From the NCBI RefSeq assembly GCF_000799465.1, contig NZ_JUGU01000001.1, positions 1,860,001 through 1,924,000 of the forward strand: DNA of 64,000 nucleotides, given 5' to 3'. Shown in pieces: positions 51,697 to 61,525 of this stretch. The stretch comes from Psychroserpens sp. Hel_I_66. Its GTDB lineage: Bacteria; Bacteroidota; Bacteroidia; Flavobacteriales; Flavobacteriaceae. Each line of letters begins with the position of its first letter. The first letter of the stretch is position 1. The translations under genes were made by a program, and so were the position numbers. The notes beneath the pieces are model-generated. The model worked only from the letters and a program-made list of their open reading frames with translations. It did not search any database and was not told the origin of the DNA.

Positions 51697-53277
51697 TTAG
51701 CTAAACCTATTTTGAAGATGCTCTGCTAAACTGGTTTGATTAGAATCAATTTCTAATTTTTTGGAAATTCTATAACGTTTACTTTCAACAGACCTTATTG
51801 AAGCATTTAGAAAATTTGCTATTTCTATATTTTTGAAACCGGTAAATATGTAGTAACATATTATAATTTCTGAGTCGTTTAATTGTGGATAAGCATTTTT
51901 TATATCATTAAAAAAAACAGCGTTTAAATCATTTATCAAATCCAAATGATTTTCCCCATTTTTTAGCTCTGTGGTAGATTTTAGATGGATATCCTTATAA
52001 AGTTCTTTTATGTTTTTACGTAATTCTATAGGTTCAGTAATAGTAGATATCATTTTAACGTCGTCTTTGAGTTTTAAAATATACTGTTCTAATCCAACAA
52101 CTTTTACTTTAAGCTTCTCATTTTTTGATTTTAAGTGTTCAGATTTTTCCTCTCTATTTATGTAGCTAGCAATAATTTTATTAAACTTTTTATAATTTAT
52201 AATTACTATAGCTAAAAAAACCAATAAAATCAAACAGAGTATAACTATTAAATTTCTATTCAATAGCCTTTTATTAGTCTCACTATCTAGAAGATTCTCA
52301 GATTGCTTTAAAGACTCATTGATTTTTAAACTTGCTTCCAAATTTTTATCAATCAAATTAGTTTGGAAAATTGCTAGTGAATCAACATATCGCTTCATAT
52401 TTTTAGAGTCGCCAACTAGATCATAATAACTGGCATAAAACTTAAAATAGAGCTCAAAATCACTATTACTCATTGCATACTTTAATTCCCTAACCTCGTT
52501 TAAATAATATTGTGTTGAATCTGCATCTTTTTTATCAAGATGATAATCGGCAATACATAGATTTATTGAGGATTTATGAAAATCAAGAAGGTATTTGGAT
52601 ATCGTGGTATCTGATTTTAAAGCTTTTATACGATTTAAATACTTATGCGAATTACCTAAATCTTCTTGATGGATATAATTAGAGCTTAGAATAAACAATG
52701 CATACAAATAATAATATCCGTCGTCTTTTATGTCTTTATACTTTTGAAGATTTGGTAGAATCAATGAATTGCTCTTATCATAATTTTCTTTATAAAGCTC
52801 AACGTATGCATACATTTGCTCCACTTCAATAAGACCATTATAATTATTAGCTTTCTCAAAATATTCTTTTGCTTCTTTTAGATAATTAAAAGCAGTAGAG
52901 TCTTTACTTTTACTTAAAAAAAAAGTGTTATAGAATATTTCAATGGAGGCTATTCCAGCAATATCATAGTTTTCTTCAAGCTTTGCATATTTTAATGCCA
53001 TTAAAAAATCCTGAAAAAGTTCGGCTCTATTATTTGACCTATCACTTATTAAGCCTCTCAAATAATAATAATTTGCTAAATGTCCATCGATATGATTTTC
53101 TAAAGGCTTGGGGATGGAATCTAAATATAGTTCTGCCAAATCAGGAAAATCATCAACCTTTATATCTGCGGAATCAACATATCTTAAATAGTTGCTTCTC
53201 TCATTTTTCTGAGCATTGAGAATAATGCAGAAAAATAATACAAATACTAAAAAAGAGTTTTTGAACTTATAATTCAA
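51697..53277 (-). CDS. Membrane-anchored TPR regulator with LuxR-type HTH
   Basis: A 526-residue protein: signal or anchor sequence (1-22), a helical TPR-type sensor (about 30-330), one TM (about 345-365; LIVILCLILLVFLAIVIINY) and a coiled coil (375-415). The C-terminal LuxR-like HTH spans about 460-526 (LNDSEIIICYYIFTGFKNIE, IANFLNASIRSVESKRYRIS). This one-protein membrane-regulator form is common in flavobacteria; it probably converts an envelope signal directly into transcription. It lies between two T9SS cargo genes, possible targets. Confidence 0.88.
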   Translation of the reverse strand: MNYKFKNSFLVFVLFFCIILNAQKNERSNYLRYVDSADIKVDDFPDLAELYLDSIPKPLENHIDGHLANYYYLRGLISDRSNNRAELFQDFLMALKYAKLEENYDIAGIASIEIFYNTFFLSKSKDSTAFNYLKEAKEYFEKANNYNGLIEVEQMYAYVELYKENYDKSNSLILPNLQKYKDIKDDGYYYLYALFILSSNYIHQEDLGNSHKYLNRIKALKSDTTISKYLLDFHKSSINLCIADYHLDKKDADSTQYYLNEVRELKYAMSNSDFELYFKFYASYYDLVGDSKNMKRYVDSLAIFQTNLIDKNLEASLKINESLKQSENLLDSETNKRLLNRNLIVILCLILLVFLAIVIINYKKFNKIIASYINREEKSEHLKSKNEKLKVKVVGLEQYILKLKDDVKMISTITEPIELRKNIKELYKDIHLKSTTELKNGENHLDLINDLNAVFFNDIKNAYPQLNDSEIIICYYIFTGFKNIEIANFLNASIRSVESKRYRISKKLEIDSNQTSLAEHLQNRFS

Positions 53278-53474
53278 TTGTAAATAATTTGTGATTACGT
53301 AATAATTGTAAAATTATAAAATATGAATTATGAAACGCTTTTTTAATTGATAAGTTTTTGTTTTCACATAGCTTAATCAATATAAAAAATAAACAACTAT
53401 TTTAAAATCAAATACATATCAGAATATTCGATTCTATAAAAGATTTTCTAAAAGAATAATTTCAGTTTGTATCA

Positions 53475-53504
53475 TAAAAAAAGCGACAATTAAGTCGCTT
53501 TTTT
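53475..53504 (-). terminator. Terminator of the 65-residue protein gene
   Basis: AAAAAAGCGAC and GTCGCTTTTTT pair around a short AATTAA loop, directly after the stop codon at 53506. Confidence 0.85.
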
Positions 53505-53505
53505 A

Positions 53506-53703
53506 TTATGCTTTTAATAAGATTAAACATTGATCTAATTCAGGGTTTTGCAGAATTAAAGATTTGATATAAATCTTGAGCTCTTCAATTTCGTACGGTA
53601 ATAATCTTTGAAGTGCTTTTTGTAATTCTTTACAAAACAATGTACTGTCAAAACTGACTTTACTAAGTACAGTTTTCGTGTACTCAAACATTGCTCTTGC
53701 CAT
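53506..53703 (-). CDS. Small conserved flavobacterial protein of unknown function
   Basis: A 65-residue, probably all-helical protein (MARAMFEYTKTVLSKVSFD, FCKELQKALQRLLPYEIEEL). I have the impression of a widely conserved small flavobacterial family, from memory. It has no signal peptide. Its own terminator and roughly 170 gene-free bases on each side support an independent unit. Size and charge would suit a protein- or RNA-binding factor, but nothing shows this. Confidence 0.75.
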   Translation of the reverse strand: MARAMFEYTKTVLSKVSFDSTLFCKELQKALQRLLPYEIEELKIYIKSLILQNPELDQCLILLKA

Positions 53704-53872
53704 TATTTTTTAGTTTTAGGTTAAAAAAAGTAGATGTGTTATATAGGCTTTTGTTTTAATTATTACTTTATAAATGTACTAAAAATTTCAAACCCTTTAT
53801 CGGAAGCGCTAAATTTTAACAGCTAATTAAAAGTTAAAAATAAAGAAACACAAATTACAATCATAAGACAAA

Positions 53873-56200
53873 CTACTGTTTAAGAACTTTTAATGTGTGA
53901 TTTCCAGAGCTAGAAAACACCTTTAAAAAATAAATTCCAGACTTCAACTCACTTAAATCCATTTGATAATTTGTGCCTTCAAATTTAGAAACCAATATCT
54001 CTCTCCCGTTAATATCATAAAGGATTGCTGAATCAATAATAGCATCACTTTCTATTGTTAAGACATCATTTACTGGGTTAGGATATATTTTTGTGTTTAA
54101 GACACTAAACTCATTTGTGCTTAACTGCTCTTCGGAAATTTCTGTTGTATAATTGTTAGTAATTATTGGAGCATTAAAATCAAAATAGATTTCTGCTTGG
54201 TTAGAAAAGGTATCACCTAAAACTAATGCATCTAAGGTTTTGATTTTGTAAAGTACATAACCATCGTTATTAGCATCGTCAAAGGGTAAATTGATATTTT
54301 CAAAAATGAACTCGACATCATTTTGTGCATTTATTCTCGTATAAAAGTCGTGGCTTCCGTTTACAGGTAAAAGAGAATTTATATCAAACTTTGAAATGTC
54401 TATAGTGTTTTTTACGACTATATTAGTTGCGTTAGCAGTACCCAAGTTTTCAAAGCGAATAAGATAATCAACATATTCTCCAACTTTATCAGGAGTAATA
54501 TTTTCACCTTGCAAACAAGTAATGTCATTAGGGTCGAAAGAATTAACGACTATTTGTTTTAAACCACTATCGTTATTATTTGGGGTTTCATCACCAACTA
54601 AAGGATAGACTGTAGCACTAAAATTTAGCTCGTCTCCAGAATTTAATGGAAAATTAGCATCTATTGGTGTGTTATGATTCATTGTAATCAATATTTGTCT
54701 TATCTCAAAAGGAATTAAGTTTTCATAATCCCAAGACAACAAATCGTCTGTAATACTATTCGCAGTTGGTGTTGAAGACACATATGTCATAAAATCACTA
54801 TCAAAAATATAATCAAACTCGACAAATCCCGAAATTGGTGCATTACCTACATTTTTATATAGTATTCTATAGCTAGAATTAAAACCAGGAACAGCCTGAC
54901 TGTCTGGTATAATAGATATTTCTAAATCATTAACATTCCCGTTTGAATTTATACAGATATCTTGGTTAAAAGGGCTATTTTCCGAAGGAAAAATTACAGA
55001 AACGGTATTAGGATTTACTGTAAAATTATTACTACTCAGAACGGGTGTTACAGTATAAGTACCTTCTGGTAGCGGAATACTATAATTGCCAGATGAGTTT
55101 GCAATAAGCGTCCCAGTATCTGAGCCATCAAATATGTTGAATTTCAAATTTGGAAATGACAAATCATCTACATCACAACCGTCGAGATCAAAGTCAAAAA
55201 ACGCTGAACCCTCAATAACATAATAGTCTCCGCCTGGCGTAAATGAACAGTAACTATTAATAATTGGTGTACTATTTGAAAAATCATCTGGAGTTATCGT
55301 ATCCATCTGAAAGTCATTAATGCACAAATACACTATGTTTAAGTCATCTATTCTGAAAATAGCTGGTTGCGGACTATTATTTTTTAAGTTTAGAAAATCT
55401 ATAGAACCTTGATCTTGATCAAGATCCAAGTAATTTAAATTGTTATTATTGCTTAAATCGAGAATTTCCATATCTACCAAATCAATGACTAAAGTTTCTA
55501 AATTGGTACATTCTGAAACATTCAAAACGTTTAAAACTTGATCTTCTATCCGTAAAGATTCCATGTTAGGATTCGAGCTAAAATCTAATTCAGTAATATT
55601 TGTAGCAAATAGCCTAAATATTTCTAAGTTTATATTGTTGGCAATGTCAACTTGTGATATAGAGCTGCCAAAAACATCGAACGTCTTTAAACTAATGATA
55701 TCACTTATATTTATATCTATAAGTGATAAATTAGTTGATAAATAAAGTTCTTCAAAATTATTGCAATTACAATCGCTAAATCCTAACGTTGTAAAATTAT
55801 CGTTTTCGTTATTGATTATATCTAATCTATTGAGGCTTGACATATCTATTAAATTTAACTCTGGAAATGATACGTTACCAAGCTGTAGTCTTTCTAAATT
55901 TATATAATTCTGAAATATTAGAGTGTTTGAAAATGTTGCGTCTGATAAATATAATTCTACCAAGTTTATAAAACTATCCAGACCTTCAATTGATGTTACA
56001 TCACCTGCAGCTTGATTGATATTTAATATTGTAATAAGCTCTGCTTCTGTATTTTGAATTTCGCCATCACCATTAGTATCAATAGCTGGCGCATAATTTA
56101 ATAATGCGTCTTTTAAGATTGGATCAGGAATATTAACAATTTGAGCATTTGCAAAAACAAATGAAAAAACAAAAAATGCAAATAGAAATCTTAATCTCAT
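53873..56200 (-). CDS. T9SS-secreted leucine-rich-repeat protein
   Basis: A 775-residue protein: signal peptide (MRLRFLFAFFVFSFVFANA), an EF-hand-like DTNGDGEIQNTEAE (about 41-54), and LRR-type repeats with period 20-24 (about 60-320; SLKTFDVFGSSISQVDIA, LETLVIDLVDMEILDLSNN). An SdrD/CarboxypepD-like beta domain follows (FFDFDLDGCDVDDLSFPNLK), then a DUF11/DUF7619-type domain (DPNDITCLQGENITPDKVGE) and the type A sorting tail (TKIYPNPVNDVLTIESD, LSELKSGIYFLKVFS, TLKVLKQ). It is probably a surface adhesin or scaffold. Confidence 0.9.
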   Translation of the reverse strand: MRLRFLFAFFVFSFVFANAQIVNIPDPILKDALLNYAPAIDTNGDGEIQNTEAELITILNINQAAGDVTSIEGLDSFINLVELYLSDATFSNTLIFQNYINLERLQLGNVSFPELNLIDMSSLNRLDIINNENDNFTTLGFSDCNCNNFEELYLSTNLSLIDINISDIISLKTFDVFGSSISQVDIANNINLEIFRLFATNITELDFSSNPNMESLRIEDQVLNVLNVSECTNLETLVIDLVDMEILDLSNNNNLNYLDLDQDQGSIDFLNLKNNSPQPAIFRIDDLNIVYLCINDFQMDTITPDDFSNSTPIINSYCSFTPGGDYYVIEGSAFFDFDLDGCDVDDLSFPNLKFNIFDGSDTGTLIANSSGNYSIPLPEGTYTVTPVLSSNNFTVNPNTVSVIFPSENSPFNQDICINSNGNVNDLEISIIPDSQAVPGFNSSYRILYKNVGNAPISGFVEFDYIFDSDFMTYVSSTPTANSITDDLLSWDYENLIPFEIRQILITMNHNTPIDANFPLNSGDELNFSATVYPLVGDETPNNNDSGLKQIVVNSFDPNDITCLQGENITPDKVGEYVDYLIRFENLGTANATNIVVKNTIDISKFDINSLLPVNGSHDFYTRINAQNDVEFIFENINLPFDDANNDGYVLYKIKTLDALVLGDTFSNQAEIYFDFNAPIITNNYTTEISEEQLSTNEFSVLNTKIYPNPVNDVLTIESDAIIDSAILYDINGREILVSKFEGTNYQMDLSELKSGIYFLKVFSSSGNHTLKVLKQ

Positions 56201-56233
56201 AGATTAGAAGATATTAATTTATTTCGTAAAACT

Positions 56234-56265
56234 AATAAAGGTTGTGTATGCACACAACCTTTATT
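56234..56265 (-). terminator. Hairpin terminator of the AIM24-like gene
   Basis: AATAAAGGTTGTGT and ACACAACCTTTATT form a perfect 14-bp stem with a four-base loop. The U run on the minus strand is short, so termination may be partial. Confidence 0.7.
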
Positions 56266-56287
56266 ATATATAATTGATAAGTAACTT

Positions 56288-57085
56288 TTAAAACCGATTA
56301 TCACCATCCAAAATATCACCTAATCCTCCAAGGATACTTCCTTCTCCTTTACTATTTCCACCTTTTGGTAATGATGCCAATACCCGATCTGCCAATCTGC
56401 TAAAGGGAAGTGATTGTATGTAGACAACTCCTGGTCCCTGAAGCTTTGCATAAAATAATCCTTCTCCTCCAAATACTTTGTTTTTTATACCACCAATAAA
56501 TTCTATATCGTAATCAATATCTTGGGTAAAACCAATAATACAACCTGTATCTACTCTTAAAATTTCTTCAGATTGCAGAACTTTCCTAGCTGTTGTTCCG
56601 CCAGCATGAACAAATGCCATCCCATCGCCTTCTAGTTTTTGCATGATAAAGCCTTCGCCACCAAAAAGTCCGCGACCTAATTTTTTAGAAAATTCAATAC
56701 CAACGCTAACGCCTTTTGCTGCACAAAGGAATGCATCTTTTTGGCAGATAAATTTACCTCGATATTCTGTAAGGTCTATTGGGATAATTTTTCCTGGATA
56801 AGGCGAAGCAAAAGAGACGTTTCGCTTGCCTGAGAGATTATTGTAAAATGCAGTCATAAATAAGTTCTCTCCTGTGAGAATACGTTTTCCTGCACCTAAG
56901 ATTTTCCTGAAGAAACCAGAATCCTTCTCAGAACCGTCTCCAAAAATGGTTTCCATTTTGATACCATCGTCCATCATCATAAAGCTACCTGCTTCTGCGA
57001 TAACGCCTTCTTGAGGATCGAGTTCTATCTCGACGTACTGCATTTCTTCTCCGTAAATTCTGTAATCGATTTCGTGTGATGTCAT
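56288..57085 (-). CDS. TIGR00266/AIM24-family protein
   Basis: A 265-residue protein of the AIM24 double-stranded beta-helix family. Features are [20 protein letters not shown], the glycine-rich [13 protein letters not shown] and FGDGS turns, [29 protein letters not shown] and [19 protein letters not shown]. It is cytosolic and shaped like tryptophan-RNA-binding attenuation proteins; its biochemical role is unknown. It is followed upstream by a DUF4442 gene on the same strand, 64 bases away. Confidence 0.9.
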   Translation of the reverse strand: MTSHEIDYRIYGEEMQYVEIELDPQEGVIAEAGSFMMMDDGIKMETIFGDGSEKDSGFFRKILGAGKRILTGENLFMTAFYNNLSGKRNVSFASPYPGKIIPIDLTEYRGKFICQKDAFLCAAKGVSVGIEFSKKLGRGLFGGEGFIMQKLEGDGMAFVHAGGTTARKVLQSEEILRVDTGCIIGFTQDIDYDIEFIGGIKNKVFGGEGLFYAKLQGPGVVYIQSLPFSRLADRVLASLPKGGNSKGEGSILGGLGDILDGDNRF

Positions 57086-57149
57086 TTTTTGATTGTTTAT
57101 TTGTTGAGTTGCTTATATGTTGATTCGTTTTTCATTTTGTTACAAAACT

Positions 57150-57605
57150 TTAATTTTTAACCTTAAGCGTCCACTCAAAATTAAAATCTGAAACTTGCAC
57201 TCCCTCATTATTAATACCTTTAGAATTTAACCAAACCGTTTGCCCTTCTCCCGTACTTATTGCTTTTTCAATCGTATTGTCTATTAGTTGGCCTTCGTTA
57301 CAGGTAAATGTAATTCTACCAGTTGCCTTTTTTGTAAATGATGCATTATTATTGGCAACAAGCATTGATATTTTCTTTCCGCTTGTTCTAATTTTTGACA
57401 TCACCAACGCTCCTGTTGTCAACTCTGCTGCCATACCTTGAACTGCCCAAAACATAGAATTAAATGGATTTTGATTAAGCCATCTGTGCTTTACCGAAAC
57501 TACACAGGTCGTATCATTTAACAGTTTTGTGCGTACTCCGCAAAAATAGGCAGATGGTAATTTGAACAATAAAAAGGTATTAAGTTTACTTGGCGAAACG
57601 TTCAT
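57150..57605 (-). CDS. DUF4442 hotdog-fold protein
   Basis: A 151-residue protein with the hotdog thioesterase-like pattern: KLPSAYFCGVRTKLLND, the central helix NPFNSMFWAVQGMAAELTTG and strands including NNNASFTKKATGRITFTC. DUF4442 proteins resemble acyl-CoA thioesterases (PaaI/YiiD-like), but the catalytic residue is not assigned. It lies upstream of the AIM24-like gene. Confidence 0.85.
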   Translation of the reverse strand: MNVSPSKLNTFLLFKLPSAYFCGVRTKLLNDTTCVVSVKHRWLNQNPFNSMFWAVQGMAAELTTGALVMSKIRTSGKKISMLVANNNASFTKKATGRITFTCNEGQLIDNTIEKAISTGEGQTVWLNSKGINNEGVQVSDFNFEWTLKVKN

Positions 57606-57712
57606 ATATACTGGATATTTCAGCTAATTTATTGAAAATAATCCAGATATCAATTTGTTAATATTATGTTAAATTTAAGTACTATGCGTAACATAATACC
57701 TTTTTAAAGACA

Positions 57713-57720
57713 TATATTTG
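57713..57720 (+). promoter_or_regulatory. -7 box for the DUF4870 gene
   Basis: TATATTTG matches TANNTTTG, 29 bases ahead of the ATG at 57750. Confidence 0.45.
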
Positions 57721-57749
57721 TATAAGAAATTACTATATGCTTTTCAATC

Positions 57750-58199
57750 ATGACAACTAATCATCAAAAAAACATCGCCACTTTTATTCATTTATCAACC
57801 TTTAGCAGGTTTTTAATTCCGTTAGGAAACTTTATAGGACCAATCGTTTTATGGATCATGAATAAAGACAAATCTGAATTTATAGATACCCACGGTAAAC
57901 AAGCCATCAATTTTCAAATTAGCATTTTATTGTATGCTTTGGTTATTGGGACTTTAACAATTCCGTTTTTCATTTTCAAGTTTTTTAGTGGCATGGATTT
58001 TATCGACTTTAATGGATTTCATGATTTACACATCAACATCAACGAGCCCTCTCCTCTATTGTTGATTTCGGGAGGTATTTTAGGATTTCTTGCGGTTGTA
58101 GGATTTATTCTCGAGCTCGTTTTTATTGTCGTGGCTAGCTTAAAGGCGAGGGACGGTGAGATTTATGAATACCCGTTAACCATACAATTTTTAAAATAA
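57750..58199 (+). CDS. DUF4870 membrane protein
   Basis: A 149-residue protein. DUF4870/Tic20-like hallmarks are an N-terminal ATFIHLSTFSRFLIPLGNFIGP helix, the conserved FIDTHGKQAINFQISILLY, then two further helices and the closing SLKARDGEIYEYPLTIQFLK. It is an inner-membrane protein with unknown function. It probably belongs with the PadR-PspC genes downstream, which share envelope themes. Confidence 0.88.
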   Translation: MTTNHQKNIATFIHLSTFSRFLIPLGNFIGPIVLWIMNKDKSEFIDTHGKQAINFQISILLYALVIGTLTIPFFIFKFFSGMDFIDFNGFHDLHININEPSPLLLISGGILGFLAVVGFILELVFIVVASLKARDGEIYEYPLTIQFLK

Positions 58200-58258
58200 A
58201 TATCATGCGAATTAATCACTCGCTCTTTATAAGTAACCATCAAATTTAAAATCAAAAA

Positions 58259-58387
58259 ATGAACAGTTTATTAAAATTTAATGTCTTCGGAAATTGGACA
58301 CTACTATCAACGTCTGTTTTCAATTCTAAAAGTTTGGAGATGGCACATTTCCGAAGATATTTAAAAAACAACAGGAACAACTTATGA
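58259..58387 (+). CDS. Candidate 42-residue small protein overlapping padR
   Basis: ATG at 58259 opens 42 codons (MNSLLKFNVFGNWTLLSTSV at the start; a basic, Asn-rich end) and ends in a TGA that overlaps the padR ATG as ATGA. The overlap is typical of translational coupling. The frame also contains two octamer copies in opposite orientation (58285, 58349), forming an 11-bp inverted repeat. There is no homology I can recall, so this could equally be chance. Confidence 0.3.
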   Translation: MNSLLKFNVFGNWTLLSTSVFNSKSLEMAHFRRYLKNNRNNL

Positions 58388-58722
58388 AAATAGAAAACAC
58401 AAAGGCACAGATGCGAAAAGGTGTATTAGAATACTGCATTTTGTCGGTATTAAAAGATGACGATGCTTATGTAGCAGAAATCTTAGAAACACTTAAGGAC
58501 GCAAAACTGCTTGTGGTAGAAGGTACAATTTATCCGCTGCTCACAAGGCTCAAAAATGCAGGATTGCTCAACTACCGTTGGGAAGAATCCACCTCTGGAC
58601 CGCCAAGAAAATATTACGGTCTCACAGAAACCGGTCAACTGTTTTTAAAAGAACTAACAACAACCTGGACCGAATTACAAAATGCAGTTAACATAGTAAC
58701 AAGACACAAAAACACGAAATAA
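58384..58722 (+). CDS. PadR-family transcriptional regulator
   Basis: A 112-residue winged-helix protein: MRKGVLEYCILSVLKDDDAY, DAKLLVVEGTIYPLLTRLKN (recognition helix) and wing GPPRKYYGLTETGQ. It is a short PadR lacking the long C-terminal helix bundle. In Bacteroidota this gene typically precedes pspC genes and is thought to repress its operon. Its stop overlaps the pspC ATG by one base (TAATG), so the two are co-translated. Confidence 0.93.
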   Translation: MKIENTKAQMRKGVLEYCILSVLKDDDAYVAEILETLKDAKLLVVEGTIYPLLTRLKNAGLLNYRWEESTSGPPRKYYGLTETGQLFLKELTTTWTELQNAVNIVTRHKNTK

Positions 58723-60569
58723 TGAATAAAACAGTCAACATAAATTTAGCAGGTATATTTTTTCACATAGATGAAGATGCTTACCTAAAATTGCAACGCT
58801 ATCTTGAGGCTATAAAACGTTCATTTACAGACTCTCAAGGTCGCTCTGAAATCATAGCAGATATTGAAGCCCGTATTGCCGAATTATTTGGCGAGCGTGT
58901 ACAAAATGAAAGACAGGTTATTGGTAACAAAGAGGTCGAAGAGGTTATTACTATAATGGGACAGCCTGAAGACTATATCGTTGATGATGAAATATTTGAA
59001 GACGAACCTCAACGTCAATATTCAAATTCTTACAAAGGCAACTCGAGATCTAAAAAATTGTTTAGAGATACAGATAACTCTTATATTGGAGGTGTATCCT
59101 CTGGTCTTGCCCACTACTTTGGTATCGATGCCTTGTGGGTACGTTTAATTTGGATTCTACTTATTTTTGGAGCAGGAACCGGTGTTTTACTTTACATCTT
59201 ACTTTGGATTTTTGTACCAGAAGCCACTACAACTTCAGAAAAATTACAGATGAAAGGAGAGCAGGTCAATATCTCAAACATTGAAAAAAAAATCAAGGAC
59301 GGATTTGATAGTGTCTCAAGCGCAGTTCAAAATGTAGATTTCAAAAAACATGGCGACAAAATCAAGGAAGGTATTGATCATGTTTCAGATTCTATTCAAG
59401 AAGGTGTAAAAAAAGCAGATTTTCCTCGTCAGGGCGAGCGCATTAAATCATCATCAAGTTCGTTTTTTGAAGCTATCGGTAATATTTTTATGTTTTTTCT
59501 GAAAATATTTGCAAAGTTCTTTGGCTTAATATTAATGTTTGTAGGTGCTGTAACCATTATTTCACTTTTGGTAAGTCTGTTTAGTCTTAATTTAATGGAC
59601 AATGTTCATTTTCCTGGTATGAATCTATTTGATGTTACAGATGCAACGGGAATGCCAGTTTGGTTGATGTCTTTACTATTGTTCTTTTTCTTCGGAATCA
59701 TCGCTTTCTTCGTGTTCTATCTAGGATTAAAAATATTGATCTCCAATATGAAATCCATTGGCAAAATGGCTAAATACACATTGCTGGGTTTGTGGTTCAT
59801 TTCATTTATAACGCTTTCTATAACGTTTATAAAATTCGGTCTAACCTATAAAGAAGAAGGTTCTTTCATCAAAACCGAAAAACTGGCTTCTATCACAGCA
59901 AATGATACATTAACTATTAGAATGACCAATAATGATTTAATACATAGCAGCTATTCTAGGCAATTCCACAATTTTGAAACCGCTTACAATGATAATGATG
60001 AAAAGATTTTATATAATCAAGCTATTAGACTAATCGTGAGATCTACAAAAGATAGTATTGCCAAAATAAGGATTGAGCGTAGCGCAAGAGGTGTAGATTT
60101 TGAAAATGCCAAAAATAGAGCGACTAAAATAAGATATAATTACGCATTGGCTAACAATGAGTTATTATTAGACAACTATTTAACCATACCGCTTGATGAG
60201 AGCAGAAAAGACCAAAAAGTAACCATAACGGTATATCTACCAGAAGGAACTGTGCTTTATGCAGATAAGAACACATACCATTATCACAGTAATGATTATT
60301 ACTATAACGACATTTTAGACCATAATATGGAAGAACATTATCTCAAAATTATTACCAATGACGTAGAATGTTTGGATTGCCCGGAAGAAGAGCTCAATAC
60401 CAATAACGACCAAAACGGAATCCAGGTCAATGAAAATGGCATCAAAGCAAAGTCTGATTCTAATGCCATTGAAATTGATGATAATGGCATTAAGGCAGAA
60501 ACCGACAATGTACGGGTCAACATAGACGAAGATGGTATTAATATCACTACCGAAAATGACGATAATTAA
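58722..60569 (+). CDS. PspC-domain envelope-stress protein
   Basis: A 615-residue protein. Residues 1-90 form an N-terminal cytoplasmic domain (NINLAGIFFHIDEDAYLKLQ, EIIADIEARIAELFGERV). PspC is at about 105-170 (KLFRDTDNSYIGGVSSGLAHYFG and helix LIWILLIFGAGTGVLLYILL). A helical linker follows, then further TMs (about 255-290, 308-342, 348-366) and a beta-rich exported part. The tail carries three copies of an (E/D)(N/D)GI motif (about 566-606). Family members respond to membrane damage. It is coupled to padR and precedes two DUF2807 genes. Confidence 0.9.
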   Translation: MNKTVNINLAGIFFHIDEDAYLKLQRYLEAIKRSFTDSQGRSEIIADIEARIAELFGERVQNERQVIGNKEVEEVITIMGQPEDYIVDDEIFEDEPQRQYSNSYKGNSRSKKLFRDTDNSYIGGVSSGLAHYFGIDALWVRLIWILLIFGAGTGVLLYILLWIFVPEATTTSEKLQMKGEQVNISNIEKKIKDGFDSVSSAVQNVDFKKHGDKIKEGIDHVSDSIQEGVKKADFPRQGERIKSSSSSFFEAIGNIFMFFLKIFAKFFGLILMFVGAVTIISLLVSLFSLNLMDNVHFPGMNLFDVTDATGMPVWLMSLLLFFFFGIIAFFVFYLGLKILISNMKSIGKMAKYTLLGLWFISFITLSITFIKFGLTYKEEGSFIKTEKLASITANDTLTIRMTNNDLIHSSYSRQFHNFETAYNDNDEKILYNQAIRLIVRSTKDSIAKIRIERSARGVDFENAKNRATKIRYNYALANNELLLDNYLTIPLDESRKDQKVTITVYLPEGTVLYADKNTYHYHSNDYYYNDILDHNMEEHYLKIITNDVECLDCPEEELNTNNDQNGIQVNENGIKAKSDSNAIEIDDNGIKAETDNVRVNIDEDGINITTENDDN

Positions 60570-60690
60570 CAATTCAACCCAATCAATCAACGGTTCAGGT
60601 ATTAAAAATTTAGCTAACCAACCATTTTTTTAATATTTGAACTATAACAATCAACCATTACTGATTAATTTCAGTATTAAATCAATCAAA

Positions 60691-61416
60691 ATGAGCACAC
60701 TAACAAAAATCACAATCACAGTTATTATAAGTTTATTATTAACTTCTTGTCTCAATATCAACTTTAATAATGGCGTTAATGGAAACGGAAATGTCTCTAC
60801 AATAGAGCGAACATTAGATACAGATTTTAACCAAATTGCAGTAAGCAAAGGGTTAGATGTTTATCTAACCCAAAGTGATACGAAATCACTAAAAGTACAG
60901 GCAGATGAGAATTTACATGACATTATTATTACTGAAATAGAAAATGGTGTACTAAAAATCTATGCTGAAAAAAATATAGGTTCTTCGGAATCTAAAAAAG
61001 TAATGGTCAACGTTAACGATCTTGCATCTATTTCTGCAACTAGTGGTAGCGATGTCTACTCTACAAATACCATTATGGCAGATGCTATTCGTATATCATC
61101 TACGAGTGGAGCAGATATAGAGATTGATCTGGAAGCAGAATCAACTGTACTTGCATCTACCAGTGGAAGCGACATCAAGGTTACAGGAAACACAAATACA
61201 TTAAGTGCAGCTGCTACAAGTGGCAGTGATATTAATGCCAGAGACTTAATCTCTAAAAATTGTTCTGCATCTGTGACAAGTGGAGCCGATGTAGCAATAT
61301 ATGTGGAAGAAAAACTTACTGCGAGTGCAACCAGTGGTGGTGACATAAAATATTACGGAAACCCAAAAAACACAAGTATTAGCGACGCTATTTCTGGTAA
61401 CGTTAAAAAGCAATAA
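60691..61416 (+). CDS. Head-GIN (DUF2807) lipoprotein
   Basis: 241 residues from the ATG at 60691; an in-frame start at 60637 would spoil the lipoprotein signal. The signal ends LLLTSC, followed by LNINFNNGVNGNGN, the GIN head. The body is a regular right-handed beta-helix with repeated (S/T)SG(S/A)D units: SATSGSDVYST, SSTSGADIEID, ASTSGSDIKVT, AATSGSDINAR, SVTSGADVAIY, SATSGGDIKYY. It is an outer-membrane-attached solenoid, perhaps an adhesin or scaffold, downstream of PadR-PspC. Confidence 0.92.
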   Translation: MSTLTKITITVIISLLLTSCLNINFNNGVNGNGNVSTIERTLDTDFNQIAVSKGLDVYLTQSDTKSLKVQADENLHDIIITEIENGVLKIYAEKNIGSSESKKVMVNVNDLASISATSGSDVYSTNTIMADAIRISSTSGADIEIDLEAESTVLASTSGSDIKVTGNTNTLSAAATSGSDINARDLISKNCSASVTSGADVAIYVEEKLTASATSGGDIKYYGNPKNTSISDAISGNVKKQ

Positions 61417-61452
61417 ACCCATAAAACAACCAATCAATCAACTGGTTTTTTA

Positions 61453-61492
61453 AAACCATTTCAAACGTAAATCAAGTTTGGGATGGTTTTTG
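61453..61492 (+). terminator. Terminator-like hairpin after the head-GIN gene
   Basis: AAACCAT..CAAAC pairs with GTTTG..ATGGTTT, with two small bulges, followed by a T-rich tail. Confidence 0.6.
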
Positions 61493-61525
61493 TTTTATAT
61501 TTGTTCTAATACTTAACAAATTAAA

